From assembly GCA_017453605.1 (NCBI GenBank), contig JAFTEP010000093.1, positions 1-23,469 on the forward strand: a stretch of DNA of 23,469 bases, written 5' to 3'. The notes under the pieces are model-generated. The model was not told the origin of the DNA, made no database searches, and saw only the letters and a program-made list of their open reading frames with translations. Both the position numbers and the translations under genes were made by a program. Of this stretch, positions 8,561 to 16,563 are shown in pieces. Numbering within the stretch: position 1 is the first letter of the stretch; the number at the start of each line of letters is the position of its first letter. This DNA is from Clostridia bacterium (GTDB taxonomy: Bacteria; Bacillota; Clostridia; Oscillospirales; SIG627).

Positions 8561-8938
8561 ATGTTCAACGCCTCGTCTCTCGAAAGGCTGATCGAACTTA
8601 ACCGGGAAGACCGGGACGAACTCGATCTGATCTATGAATGTATCGGATCCTTCGGGGAGTATTTTCGCGCGGTGATCACCGATCAGGCCGTCGGCATCGT
8701 CTACGGCGGCGCCGCCGACCGCTCGGATTACGGCGCCCGCAGGGTCGGGGCGGACAGGATAAGGACCGCCTGCCACGACCGCGTCATCATGAACGTGGGG
8801 ATACTCAATAAGATGGCCTCCGAAAAGGGGATAGATCCCGTTTACGACGGCGTCGTTTCCGGGGACAGACCCTTCAGACGCGAGATCGCCGACGCCGTGT
8901 TCGGCTATCTCAAGACGGTCGTCGACAGAAGAAACTGA
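8561..8938 (+). CDS. DUF3232-like small protein
   Basis: A 125-aa soluble protein, mostly helical and strongly charged. The start at 8561 is chosen because AGGAGA precedes it by 6 bases; an in-frame codon at 8486 overlaps the candidate promoter and has no ribosome binding site. The C-terminal half, with 'HDRVIMNVGILNKMASEKG' followed by 'YDG', matches my recall of the DUF3232 pattern (H-D-x-[LV]-I ... [IV]-LN-[KR] ... P-[IV]-Y). That is recall, not a search. The family has no established function that I know of. It lies 108 bases upstream of the extended sigma factor on the same strand and could be transcribed with it, as no strong terminator is visible between them. Confidence 0.75.
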   Translation: MFNASSLERLIELNREDRDELDLIYECIGSFGEYFRAVITDQAVGIVYGGAADRSDYGARRVGADRIRTACHDRVIMNVGILNKMASEKGIDPVYDGVVSGDRPFRREIADAVFGYLKTVVDRRN

Positions 8939-9046
8939 AACTCTGAATAAAAAAACACAAAAAAACTCAAAAGAGGGCAAACCTTTTTTGGGTCTTTTTG
9001 CTCTATATTATGCAGCTGCAAAAAAGTAAGGGGGAGGTGACGCGTT

Positions 9047-11662
9047 TTGAAAGGATCAAAGACGCCTTACGGCGAAAAAACCGACGGAGAGCTCGTTTTG
9101 AACACTCTTTCGGGTGACGGCGGCGCTTTCGGCGAGCTTTTCGGAAGATACTACGGAAAAGTCCTGAAAGTATGTCTTTGGGTCTGCTCCGACGGCTTCG
9201 ACGCCGAAGACGCGGCTCAGGAAGCCTTCATAGACGCGTTTATCCGCCTCGGATCGCTCTCGTCGCCCGAAAAGTTCGGCGCGTGGCTCTGTTCGATCGC
9301 AAGAAGAAAGGCGTTGAGGCTGTGCTCGCTCAGGCGAACGGACGAGGACGTCGACTCACTTTTCGATCTTGCCTCCGGCGCGCAGGGACCGTTCGACGCG
9401 CTTATTCAAAGCGAAGAGAAAAGAAGGGTCGCGGGAGCGATGGGAAAACTGTCGCAAAAGAGACGGACCGTCGCCGAGAAATACTATTTCGGGGGAATGA
9501 AGGCGAAGGATATCGCCCGGTCTCTCGGACTGAGCGTGAACGCCGTCAAAAGCCGTCTGTACGACGCAAGGGAGTTTTTAAGAAAGGAACTTGAAGATAT
9601 GAACGAAAACAGAGTTTTTTCGGATCCCGAAACGAGGATCAGAAACCAGATAGAAAAAATAGCGCGCTACTACTGCCTGCACGGCGGATACGACGCGGCT
9701 TTCAAAGGAGAGATCGACCGGGCAAAAGAACTTATCGGAGAGCTCGGCGATGAAAAAGCAAAAAAGAAATATACCGCGTCCGTTCTCTCCCACGAGCTGA
9801 GCTTCGTCGAAGAGACCGACGCGGCAAGGGCGTCGGGGATAAGAGAAGAAATGATTTCCGCCGCCGAAGGCGCCAACGCGAGGGTGATCGCCGACTGCCT
9901 TATTCAGGACGTTGTGAAAATCAGGGACGCTTCAAAAGCGCTCGGTTCCATCGAAAAGACAGCGATGCCGAAGATCGAAGAGTTCTCCGGGACCGACGAG
10001 GGGGACGCCGCGAGAGGGGAACTGCTGTTCTGGCGCGGATGGTTCAGGATGCGCCTCGGTAATAGGGACGGCGCCAAAGAGGATTTTTCGGAGGCGGCAG
10101 GCCTCATCCCGGAGGATGCCGATCTGCGCGCGGCGGCTCTTGCCGCGCTGAGCAATCTGAAAGATATATCTTCCGAAGCCTACGGGGATATGTTCTCCGT
10201 CCGCTCGACGGCGGAGAGCCTGATCCTCGACGGGGACAGAGTGGTCCTCCTCTCCGAACCGGGCTTTTCTTCCGTCAAACTGCGTCTGCCCGGCGTCTCT
10301 GACAGATTCTCGCTTTTCATCTATTACGCCGCCCGCTGCCGCAGGATCCTGTTTGATCCTTCGATGAAGCCGGGCGACAGGATGAGCGACGAAAAGAATA
10401 AATCGACGCTCGAATGTGTTTCCTCGGACGAGAAAGTCGTCGTACCCGCAGGCGAATTCTCCGGCTGCCTGCGCTTCAGGACGAGCGCCGAGAACTGCGC
10501 GGTCGATCTGTGGTACGCGAAGGGGACGGGTATAGTCAAGGCGGAAGTAAAAGGCTCCATCTCTGAAAGATACGAGCTTTCGGAGTACGAGATAAAGGGC
10601 GGCAAGGGATACTTCCCCTGCGCGGCAGGCAACAGGTGGGCGTATGTAAATCCCGAGCTTCCCGACTGGCTCGCTCAGCGCGTGGAGAGAAAGATCGAAT
10701 ACTTCTCCGGCGACAAGGCCGTTTTTTCCGCTCCGTCGTTCCTGGCGCTCAAAAAGGACTTCGAGACTTCCTGTGAGACTGATTCCACGCTCTATATCGC
10801 GCTCGCCGACGAGCTTTGCGGCGACTGGAAGATCGACGAGGCGATCGGGATGCTCAAAAAAGCGCTCAGAGCCAATTCGAACGAGGCTTCGGCAAGGATC
10901 GCGCTGTACGGCATAGAAGTGCTGACAAGATTTTCGGAGTATCAGAAAAAGGGCTATCGCTTCTGTCCGTCGTCAATAAACGCCTTCTCCGTCTCGACAT
11001 CCGACGGAAAGGTGAAATGGGAATTTCTCAACTCCTTCGGACCGTACCGTCTCGGGGCGAGGGGCAGATACGAAGACAGGATCTTCGGGATCAAACCCTT
11101 CAACTATCTCGACATCCACACGGGAAAGCTCTGGGACGAAAAGTGGGTCCCGGGCTATTCCGAGACAAAAGAGATCGGCGGCGGGCTTGTGCGGCACTTT
11201 GACGTCGCGGACGGAGGAAGCGTCAGCGTTCCGGCCGGAACGATTTCGGGCTGCCGGAAGATCACCGTCCGCGTCGACAAGCCCGAGGGCGAGGACGACA
11301 GGTGGTTTTTTAAGGACAATTACGCGCACATGGACTGCGGCTTGAAGGAATACTGGTTCGCCCCCGGCGTCGGGATCGTGAAGATGCTTTCCTTCTGGGG
11401 CAAAGAGTGCGAAGCGGAGTGCCTTCTCGAGCGCTGTTCCGTTCCCGGAGCGGACGAAGGGGAGTATTTCCCGATCCATATCGGAAGCCGTTGGGAGTAT
11501 TGCGAGCCGCACCTTGAAGCCGAGGGCTACCGCGCGAGGGCGATATATGAGGTCCCTTCGGGGATGAACGGGAAGTATCTCATGACGACGAGCCAGGAAT
11601 TCGTCTGCTTCAAGACCGAAGATGAATACAACGAGTTCACAAAAAAGAGCCACAGATATTGA
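9047..11662 (+). CDS. ECF-type sigma factor with large C-terminal extension (copy 1)
   Basis: An 871-aa protein starting at TTG, with GGGGGAGGTGA ending 6 bases upstream. Residues 15-95 are sigma-70 region 2 (helix 'AEDAAQEAFIDAF', then 'FGAWLCSIARRKALRL'). Residues 130-182 are region 4, with the helix-turn-helix around 'KDIARSLGLSVNAVKSRL'. ECF sigma factors are usually about 160-220 aa; this one adds about 690 residues. Residues 195-385 look helical and TPR-like. Residues 390-535 and 655-820 are two copies of a beta-rich unit with PAGEFSGC (467-474) / PAGTISGC (729-736), then WYAKGTGIVK / WFAPGVGIVK, then a closing G-[NS]-R-W-x-Y. A helical stretch (about 580-635) lies between them. There is no membrane segment or signal peptide, so it should be cytoplasmic. 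No anti-sigma gene is adjacent. The extension may sense a ligand or hold the sigma domains inactive, which is inference. Confidence 0.9.
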   Translation: MKGSKTPYGEKTDGELVLNTLSGDGGAFGELFGRYYGKVLKVCLWVCSDGFDAEDAAQEAFIDAFIRLGSLSSPEKFGAWLCSIARRKALRLCSLRRTDEDVDSLFDLASGAQGPFDALIQSEEKRRVAGAMGKLSQKRRTVAEKYYFGGMKAKDIARSLGLSVNAVKSRLYDAREFLRKELEDMNENRVFSDPETRIRNQIEKIARYYCLHGGYDAAFKGEIDRAKELIGELGDEKAKKKYTASVLSHELSFVEETDAARASGIREEMISAAEGANARVIADCLIQDVVKIRDASKALGSIEKTAMPKIEEFSGTDEGDAARGELLFWRGWFRMRLGNRDGAKEDFSEAAGLIPEDADLRAAALAALSNLKDISSEAYGDMFSVRSTAESLILDGDRVVLLSEPGFSSVKLRLPGVSDRFSLFIYYAARCRRILFDPSMKPGDRMSDEKNKSTLECVSSDEKVVVPAGEFSGCLRFRTSAENCAVDLWYAKGTGIVKAEVKGSISERYELSEYEIKGGKGYFPCAAGNRWAYVNPELPDWLAQRVERKIEYFSGDKAVFSAPSFLALKKDFETSCETDSTLYIALADELCGDWKIDEAIGMLKKALRANSNEASARIALYGIEVLTRFSEYQKKGYRFCPSSINAFSVSTSDGKVKWEFLNSFGPYRLGARGRYEDRIFGIKPFNYLDIHTGKLWDEKWVPGYSETKEIGGGLVRHFDVADGGSVSVPAGTISGCRKITVRVDKPEGEDDRWFFKDNYAHMDCGLKEYWFAPGVGIVKMLSFWGKECEAECLLERCSVPGADEGEYFPIHIGSRWEYCEPHLEAEGYRARAIYEVPSGMNGKYLMTTSQEFVCFKTEDEYNEFTKKSHRY

Positions 11663-11695
11663 CCTTTCGGAGCGTCTGCGTTCCGTCTTGACACC

Positions 11696-11727
11696 GATCC
11701 CCGGCAGCCGGAAGACTGCCGGGGATC
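11696..11727 (+). terminator. Hairpin after sigma factor copy 1
   Basis: A perfect 12-bp inverted repeat (11696-11707 with 11716-11727) with an 8-base loop lies 34 bases after the stop codon. The position fits a terminator, but there is no immediate T tract (AAAGC follows), so it may be a weak terminator or an RNA-stabilising 3' hairpin. Confidence 0.5.
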
Positions 11728-11887
11728 AAAGCTTGCAAGACTTCTTTTATGGCACATGACAAAGAGAAAAAGTGACGTTAAAATGTAACTGCGATTAAAG
11801 ATCAACGTCATTTCCAGACAGAAAAAACAGAGTTCAGAGATTATTTCTAAAACCTAAACAGAAACTTTCATCTTCCTTTTCCCTCTT

Positions 11888-11900
11888 GCAAATATGTTTT
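11888..11900 (+). repeat. 13-base direct repeat, copy 1
   Basis: GCAAATATGTTTT occurs here and identically at 14435-14447. Both copies sit directly before a hairpin and upstream of an operon start. Confidence 0.6.
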
Positions 11901-11928
11901 CGGCGCGGATCATCCGCTTGGCCGAAAA
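11897..11928. promoter_or_regulatory. Nested palindrome upstream of the aminotransferase operon
   Basis: The outer arms TTTTCGGC (11897-11904) and GCCGAAAA (11921-11928) enclose inner arms GCGGAT (11905-11910) and ATCCGC (11912-11917), leaving only TTG unpaired. No T tract follows on either strand, so it does not look like a terminator. It ends 48 bases before the candidate -10 box, which would suit an upstream regulator site. Confidence 0.4.
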
Positions 11929-11953
11929 TATAAATATTATATCCGATTTTACA

Positions 11954-11982
11954 TTCCATAAAACCTGAGGTCGGGGTATAAT
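11954..11982 (+). promoter_or_regulatory. Candidate promoter of the aminotransferase/oxidoreductase operon
   Basis: A perfect TATAAT (11977-11982) lies 87 bases before the ATG. The hexamer 17 bases upstream, TTCCAT, is a poor -35 box, which would fit a promoter that needs an activator. The nested palindrome just upstream is a possible site for one. Confidence 0.45.
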
Positions 11983-12069
11983 TGAATCAGGTAAACGGGG
12001 CATTGCGGACGCGCGCCGTGGGACGGTCTCCGGGGCTCCGCAAAACGATAAAAAGAAAGGGGAAAACAA

Positions 12070-13371
12070 ATGCCTACAGATTTCCGTTACAATACCGGCG
12101 AGACCCACGTCCCGTGGGCGGCGGTCGGCGAGAATTACAACGTTCACGACCTTATGGAGGTCATCCGCTTTCTGATGCAGGGCGAGGGCGCCGAGTACGA
12201 TCAGGCGCTGAAAGACGTCTGGCAGCAGGTCAAAAAGCTCGAGGCTATCGCGACTCCTCCCGGAAAGCTCTCTCTGGGCTCCAAGGTCGAGGCCGCCGAA
12301 AAGAGCGTCAACGACTATCTCGGCTCCGACAGCGCGACTTTCGTCACCAACTGCACCGCCGGCTTCGAGATCGCCTACAAGTACGCCGGGATCGGACCCG
12401 GAGACGAGGTCATCGTTCCCGCGATCACCTTCGTCGCGACCATGGCTTATCCGCTCTCCGTCGGCGCGAAGCTCGTCTTCGCCGACATCGATCCTCTGAC
12501 GATGAACATGGATCCCGCGGACGTCGCCAGAAAGATCACCCCGAAGACAAAGATGATCGTTCCCGTTCATATCGCCGGATATCCGGTCGACATGGATCCG
12601 ATCATGAAGCTCGCCAAAGAACACAATATTCTCGTTCTCGAGGACGCGGCTCACGCGTTCGGCGCGGTCTACAAGGGAAGAAAGATCGGCACCATCGGCG
12701 ATTTCGCCTCGTTCAGCTTCCACGAGGTCAAGAACATCACCTCCTTCGGCGAGGGCGGCATCGTCACCACGACCGTGCCCGGCTTCGCTCCCGAAATGAA
12801 GCGCGCCCGCTTCTTCGGTCTCGACTTCAGCGCTCCGATCAAGGACTGGCTCTACAACATCACCGCCATCCCCGGAAAGTATAAGCCCTTCGTGGCTCAG
12901 AACTCCTCCACCACCGAGATCCAGGCGCTTGGACTTGCTCTGCAGGTCTCCAGGAACGAAGAGATCATCGCTAAGCGCCGCGCCGCCGCGGAGTACCTCA
13001 ACTCCCGTCTCGCCGCCTGCGACGCGATCATCCCGCAGAAGCTCGGCGACGACAGGATCAAGCCCACGTTCCACATGTATCTTCTCAACATCGACCCGAA
13101 GAAGGCCGGCGGCGACATCCAGCAGCTCAAGAAGAAGCTCGACGAGAAGGGCGTCACCAACATCCCGCACTTCGGTCCGCTCTACCGCTTCAAGGTCGTC
13201 GCCGACATGGGCTACGATATCGAAGCGATCGCGAAGAGCTGCCCCAACTGTGAGGAATCCTTCTATCACCGCTTCACACACCTGCCGCTCTACGGTCTCA
13301 GCGACGATCAGTTCGACTACATGGCTACCGCCATCCTCGACTCCGTCGCCGAGATGAAGGCGGGCAAATAA
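12070..13371 (+). CDS. DegT/DnrJ/EryC1/StrS-family PLP aminotransferase
   Basis: A 433-aa soluble protein, near the usual family length with a slightly long N-terminus. Members transfer an amino group to keto-sugars, or less often catalyse dehydration, using pyridoxal phosphate. The cofactor Lys is K221 in 'SFHEVKNITSFGEGG', the fold-type I pattern of this family. D192 in 'LEDAAHAFGA' should contact the PLP ring nitrogen. The substrate side, 'NIPHFGPLYRF' (about 364-374), resembles the C-terminal active-site strand. AAAGGGG precedes the ATG. The next gene follows after 10 bases, so the oxidoreductase and this enzyme probably act on the same molecule, for example oxidation to a keto-sugar followed by amination. 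The actual substrate cannot be read from the sequence. Confidence 0.9.
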   Translation: MPTDFRYNTGETHVPWAAVGENYNVHDLMEVIRFLMQGEGAEYDQALKDVWQQVKKLEAIATPPGKLSLGSKVEAAEKSVNDYLGSDSATFVTNCTAGFEIAYKYAGIGPGDEVIVPAITFVATMAYPLSVGAKLVFADIDPLTMNMDPADVARKITPKTKMIVPVHIAGYPVDMDPIMKLAKEHNILVLEDAAHAFGAVYKGRKIGTIGDFASFSFHEVKNITSFGEGGIVTTTVPGFAPEMKRARFFGLDFSAPIKDWLYNITAIPGKYKPFVAQNSSTTEIQALGLALQVSRNEEIIAKRRAAAEYLNSRLAACDAIIPQKLGDDRIKPTFHMYLLNIDPKKAGGDIQQLKKKLDEKGVTNIPHFGPLYRFKVVADMGYDIEAIAKSCPNCEESFYHRFTHLPLYGLSDDQFDYMATAILDSVAEMKAGK

Positions 13372-13381
13372 GGAGTTCGCC

Positions 13382-14425
13382 GTGAAAAAGGTCAGATGGG
13401 GCGTCATCGGCTGCGGAGGCATCGCCGACAGACGCACGCTCCCCGGAATGATGAAGGCCGAAAACGCAGAACTTGTCGCCGTGATGGACGTCAACCCGGA
13501 TTTTGCGAATAAGTGCAAGGAAAAATACGGCGCAAAGTATTGCTTCACCGACGAAGCGTCGCTTCTCGCGCTCGACGAGATCGACGCCGTCTACATCGCC
13601 ACCCCGGTGTTCTGCCACAAGAAACAGGCTTTCGCCGCCGCCGAGGCGGGGAAGCATATCTTTTTGGAAAAGCCTGTCGGCCTCGACGTAGAAGAAGCCA
13701 AAGAGATCGCCTCTTTCTGCGAGAAGAAGGGCGTCAAGCTCGGAGTGGGCTTCGTCATGCGCTTCCACAGCTTCCACAGACAGATGAAAGAGATCATCGC
13801 CTCCGGGAAGCTCGGCGACGTCGTCAGCGCGAGAGCGCAGTTCACCTGCTGGTATCCCGAAATGCCCGGCGTATGGAGACAGGACAGATCCAAATCGGGC
13901 GGCGGCGCGCTCATGGATATGGGCGTCCACTGCGTAGATCTGATCCGCTTCATCACGGGGCTCGAGATCACCGAGGTCTCGGGAATGGTCGGCAATCAGG
14001 TGTTCAAATACGGCGTCGAGGACGCCGGAGCGATGCTGATGAGACTTTCCAACGGAGCAACCGCCTACGTCGACGCCAATTTCAACATCCCGGACGACGC
14101 GGCGGTCTGCAAGCTCGAGATCTACGGCACAAAGGGAAGCTTCTTCTGCGAGGGCACCATCGCCCAGGACGAGGCGGGAACGGCGATCCTCAGGGCGTCC
14201 GACGACAGCGCCGGTTACGACGCTTCGCAGTCGCGCTCTTCCGCCGAGACCGTCAGTCTCACCGGAGGCGGCGGCAACCTCTACACCAAGGAGGTCGAGG
14301 CGTTCGGGAAAGCCGTGCTCGGCGAGTGCGATATCCCGGTCCCCGCGCTCGACGCGATCCTTTCCCAGCAGGCGGTCGAAGCGGCTTACCGCAGCAGCGC
14401 CTCGGGAGCGGTCGTCAAGCTCTGA
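13382..14425 (+). CDS. Gfo/Idh/MocA-family oxidoreductase
   Basis: A 347-aa NAD(P)-dependent dehydrogenase of normal family length. The N-terminal Rossmann fold has GxGxxA in 'GVIGCGGIADR' (about 8-17). The conserved EKP (E96-K97-P98) carries the Lys that usually contacts the substrate and nicotinamide. D179 and H183 in 'GGGALMDMGVHCVDLIRF' fill the usual catalytic positions. Family members oxidise or reduce sugars, inositols and their derivatives. The start is GTG, preceded by AAGGAG that overlaps the aminotransferase stop codon, so translation is coupled or nearly so. A hairpin terminator follows 22 bases downstream. A role in making the keto substrate for the neighbouring aminotransferase is inferred from adjacency. 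Confidence 0.9.
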   Translation: MKKVRWGVIGCGGIADRRTLPGMMKAENAELVAVMDVNPDFANKCKEKYGAKYCFTDEASLLALDEIDAVYIATPVFCHKKQAFAAAEAGKHIFLEKPVGLDVEEAKEIASFCEKKGVKLGVGFVMRFHSFHRQMKEIIASGKLGDVVSARAQFTCWYPEMPGVWRQDRSKSGGGALMDMGVHCVDLIRFITGLEITEVSGMVGNQVFKYGVEDAGAMLMRLSNGATAYVDANFNIPDDAAVCKLEIYGTKGSFFCEGTIAQDEAGTAILRASDDSAGYDASQSRSSAETVSLTGGGGNLYTKEVEAFGKAVLGECDIPVPALDAILSQQAVEAAYRSSASGAVVKL

Positions 14426-14434
14426 TTTCATCCC

Positions 14435-14447
14435 GCAAATATGTTTT
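14435..14447 (+). repeat. 13-base direct repeat, copy 2
   Basis: GCAAATATGTTTT, identical to 11888-11900. Here it immediately precedes the terminator hairpin and lies about 95 bases upstream of the dehydrogenase start. Confidence 0.6.
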
Positions 14448-14475
14448 TCCGCCGGAAGCGCCAGCTTCCGGCGGA
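14448..14475 (+). terminator. Intrinsic terminator after the oxidoreductase
   Basis: A perfect 12-bp stem (14448-14459 with 14464-14475) with a GCCA loop is followed by TTTCTCTT. It ends the aminotransferase-oxidoreductase unit just before the next promoter. Confidence 0.75.
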
Positions 14476-14481
14476 TTTCTC

Positions 14482-14510
14482 TTGAAACGCGGGGAGATAA
14501 GGTGTATAAT
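14482..14510 (+). promoter_or_regulatory. SigA-like promoter of the dehydrogenase operon
   Basis: TTGAAA (14482-14487) and TATAAT (14505-14510) are separated by 17 bases and start directly after the terminator. The ATG lies 31 bases beyond the -10 box, giving a short leader. Confidence 0.8.
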
Positions 14511-14541
14511 TATTTAAATAATCAAAAAGGACATATAAAAA

Positions 14542-15801
14542 ATGAACTTGAACGAACTTTTAAAAGGTTTTGACTGCGTCTGCGGAAGACGCCATACCTG
14601 CCCCATATCCTTCGTTGAGATCTCCAAAGGCTGCGCCGCGAATCTTGCGCGTGTCTTTGAAAAAGAAAAGAACGTTTTAGTGGTCGCCGACGGGAACACC
14701 TTCGCCGCCGCGGGCGAGGGGGTCATGGACGCGCTTTGTTCCAAAAACGTCAGAAAGATCGTTTTCAGCGGCAAAAAGCTCCTCGTCCCGAACGAGGACT
14801 CCGTCGCCGCGGTCGAAAAAGAGCTTGCGGGGATCGAAGCGATCGTCGGGATCGGCTCCGGAGTGATCCAGGATCTGTGCAAATTCGTTTCGCTGAGATC
14901 GGGCATACCCTACGCGATAGTCGCGACCGCGCCGAGCATGGACGGCTACGCCTCCGACGGCGCCGCGATGATCCTCGGCGGGATGAAGGTCACTGTCAAG
15001 GCGGTCCTGCCGCGCGCGATCCTCGCCGATCCCGGGATCCTGAAAAACGCGCCGGAGGAGATGATCCGCGCCGGTTACGGCGACGTCATCGGCAAGTTCT
15101 CCGCGCTCAACGACTGGAAGCTCGCTCACGCAGTCACGGGAGAGTATTTCTGCCCCCGGATCTACGATTCGGTCCTCGCGCAGGTAAAAGAGGTCGCCTC
15201 CCTCGCCGACGGGCTCGTCAGGCGCGACGCGGACGCCGTCGCCGCTCTGACCGAGGCGCTCGTCGCGGTCGGGATCATGATAAGCTTCGCCGGATCCTCG
15301 CGTCCTGCCTCCGGCTCGGAGCACCATCTGTCCCACTTTTTCGAGATAACGGGCATCCTCGACGACAAGCCTTATTTCGCTCACGGCATAGACGTCGGGT
15401 ATTCGACCGTAGTCACCACCCGGATCCGCGAGAAGCTTTGCGAGAAGCCCTTCCCGCGCGTCTTATACCGCGATCCGGCGGAATGCGAACGCGAGGTGAA
15501 GAGGATCTATTCGACCTCCGCCGGGGGCTGCTTCGAGCTGCAGGAAAAGGTCGGAAGCTACAAGAGGGACCTTCTCCCGGTCTATCTTGCAAAAGAGGAC
15601 GAACTTCACAAAATCTTCTCCGACACGCCTTCCGCCGAAGAGATAGAAAAGACGCTTGCGAGGGTGGGCTTTGACAAAAAAGAATTCGCCGCCGAATACG
15701 GCGAACAGAAGATCCGCGAGGCTGTCAAGTGGGCGAAGGATCTCAAGGACCGCTATACCGTCCTCTGGGTGAACTACGATCTGTATAAGGGAGAGCTTTG
15801 A
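14542..15801 (+). CDS. araM: sn-glycerol-1-phosphate dehydrogenase-like protein (AraM/EgsA family)
   Basis: A 419-aa metal-dependent polyol dehydrogenase of the AraM/EgsA type, which interconverts dihydroxyacetone phosphate and sn-glycerol-1-phosphate with NAD(P)H. The N-terminal 'CVCGRRHTCPI' is typical of bacterial members. The nucleotide loop is 'GIGSGVIQD' (103-111), and 'TAPSMDGYASDGAAM' (129-143) is a strong family signature. Metal ligands should be D181 (in 'GDVIGK'), H261 (in 'SEHHLSH') and H281 (in 'FAHGIDVG'). AAAAGGA precedes the ATG by 10 bases. It is the first gene of a tightly packed unit and overlaps the HAD gene by one base. In Bacillus the product feeds heptaprenylglyceryl phosphate synthesis with PcrB. 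No prenyltransferase is present here, so the destination is open, and related substrates cannot be excluded. Confidence 0.88.
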   Translation: MNLNELLKGFDCVCGRRHTCPISFVEISKGCAANLARVFEKEKNVLVVADGNTFAAAGEGVMDALCSKNVRKIVFSGKKLLVPNEDSVAAVEKELAGIEAIVGIGSGVIQDLCKFVSLRSGIPYAIVATAPSMDGYASDGAAMILGGMKVTVKAVLPRAILADPGILKNAPEEMIRAGYGDVIGKFSALNDWKLAHAVTGEYFCPRIYDSVLAQVKEVASLADGLVRRDADAVAALTEALVAVGIMISFAGSSRPASGSEHHLSHFFEITGILDDKPYFAHGIDVGYSTVVTTRIREKLCEKPFPRVLYRDPAECEREVKRIYSTSAGGCFELQEKVGSYKRDLLPVYLAKEDELHKIFSDTPSAEEIEKTLARVGFDKKEFAAEYGEQKIREAVKWAKDLKDRYTVLWVNYDLYKGEL

Positions 15802-16532
15802 TGATAAAATTTGATCCTTCGGAGATAAAGACCGTCGCGATGGATCTCGACGGCACGCTGACTCAGCACAAATCGCCGCTCATCCCTTCTAACCGCGCTG
15901 CTCTCGATAAGCTCGGGGAAAAGTATAAACTTCTCATCGTCGGCGCGGGGCAGGTAGGGAGGATATATAAGCAGCTCGATTATCCGATAGACATTATCGG
16001 AAACTACGGTCTGCAGTACGCCGTGTACGACAAAAGCACCGCCTCGCAGCGCGTCCTGAGGGACCTTGCGTTCCCCTGCGACAGGACCGGCGTCCTAAAA
16101 AGAGCGGATATGCTCAGAAAAGAACTCGGTTTCACCTCTTTTTACGGCGACAGCGTGCAGTTCCATCCCTCGGGCTGTCTGACCTTTCCTCTTCTCGGGA
16201 CAGACGCGCCGCTTTCTGAAAAGCTCGCCTTCGATCCCGACCGCTCAAAGCGCCGCGCCGTATATAAAAGGGTCTGCGAGGTGTTCTGCGAATACCGGGT
16301 GTTCGTCGGGGGTTCGTCGTCATTTGATATGGCGCCCTCTCCGCACGACAAGTTCAACGCCCTCGATCTATACTGCCGGGAAAACGGATACGCTCACAAA
16401 GAGGTCGTTTTCATCGGCGACGATTACGGACCCGGAGGGAACGACGAATCCGTTTTTGTCTCGGATTTCCCCTGCCTCGGGATCGACGACTACCGGGATT
16501 TCCCTGAGCTCGTCGCCCCTCTGATACTGTAA
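15801..16532 (+). CDS. HAD-superfamily hydrolase, type IIB, PMM-like
   Basis: A 243-aa phosphatase or phosphomutase-like protein. Motif I is 'MDLDGTLT', with D15 as nucleophile and D17 as acid/base. K184 lies in 'PHDKFNAL'. The C-terminal motif 'GDDYGPGGND' (206-215) resembles the GDxxxPGGND signature of eukaryote-type phosphomannomutases and related IIB proteins. 'SSSFDMAP' also recalls the PMM region before the catalytic Lys. The ATG at 15801 shares its A with the preceding stop codon, and AGGGAG lies about 6 bases upstream. An in-frame TTG one codon earlier is less likely. Its place after the glycerol-1-phosphate dehydrogenase suggests dephosphorylation of that product or of a sugar phosphate, which is inference. 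Confidence 0.85.
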   Translation: MIKFDPSEIKTVAMDLDGTLTQHKSPLIPSNRAALDKLGEKYKLLIVGAGQVGRIYKQLDYPIDIIGNYGLQYAVYDKSTASQRVLRDLAFPCDRTGVLKRADMLRKELGFTSFYGDSVQFHPSGCLTFPLLGTDAPLSEKLAFDPDRSKRRAVYKRVCEVFCEYRVFVGGSSSFDMAPSPHDKFNALDLYCRENGYAHKEVVFIGDDYGPGGNDESVFVSDFPCLGIDDYRDFPELVAPLIL

Positions 16533-16563
16533 AAACCTTGCGCTGAAAAAAAGGAGGACCAAG

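Larger units (their letters stand above)
11663..12069. other. Intergenic region between sigma factor copy 1 and the aminotransferase
   Basis: 407 bases without a supported gene. It holds a 12-bp GC-rich hairpin (11696-11727), a 7-bp inverted repeat TGACGTT/AACGTCA separated by 24 bases (11773-11779 and 11804-11810), a complex palindrome (11897-11928) and a candidate -10 box (11977-11982). A structured leader is possible at 12005-12041 (GCGGA pairing with TCCGC). The middle part, about 11811-11887, shows nothing I can name. Confidence 0.7.

Noticed and set aside
8366..8980. 204-codon minus-strand frame opposite the DUF3232-like gene
   Set aside because: Crosses both promoter regions and lacks a ribosome binding site; the plus-strand frame has AGGAGA and a family-like sequence.
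7993..9001. Similar T-rich elements CCTTTTTTGGGT at 7993-8011 and 8982-9001
   Set aside because: Low complexity, with short 3-bp stems; chance similarity in T-rich intergenic DNA is the simpler reading.
11854..13548. 564-codon minus-strand frame opposite the aminotransferase
   Set aside because: Shadow of a GC-rich gene; it covers an intergenic region, has no ribosome binding site, and its Asp/Glu/Val-rich sequence matches no family, whereas the plus strand is an unambiguous DegT protein.
13325..14431. 368-codon minus-strand frame opposite the Gfo/Idh/MocA gene
   Set aside because: Antisense shadow; the plus-strand product has a full Rossmann motif and EKP.
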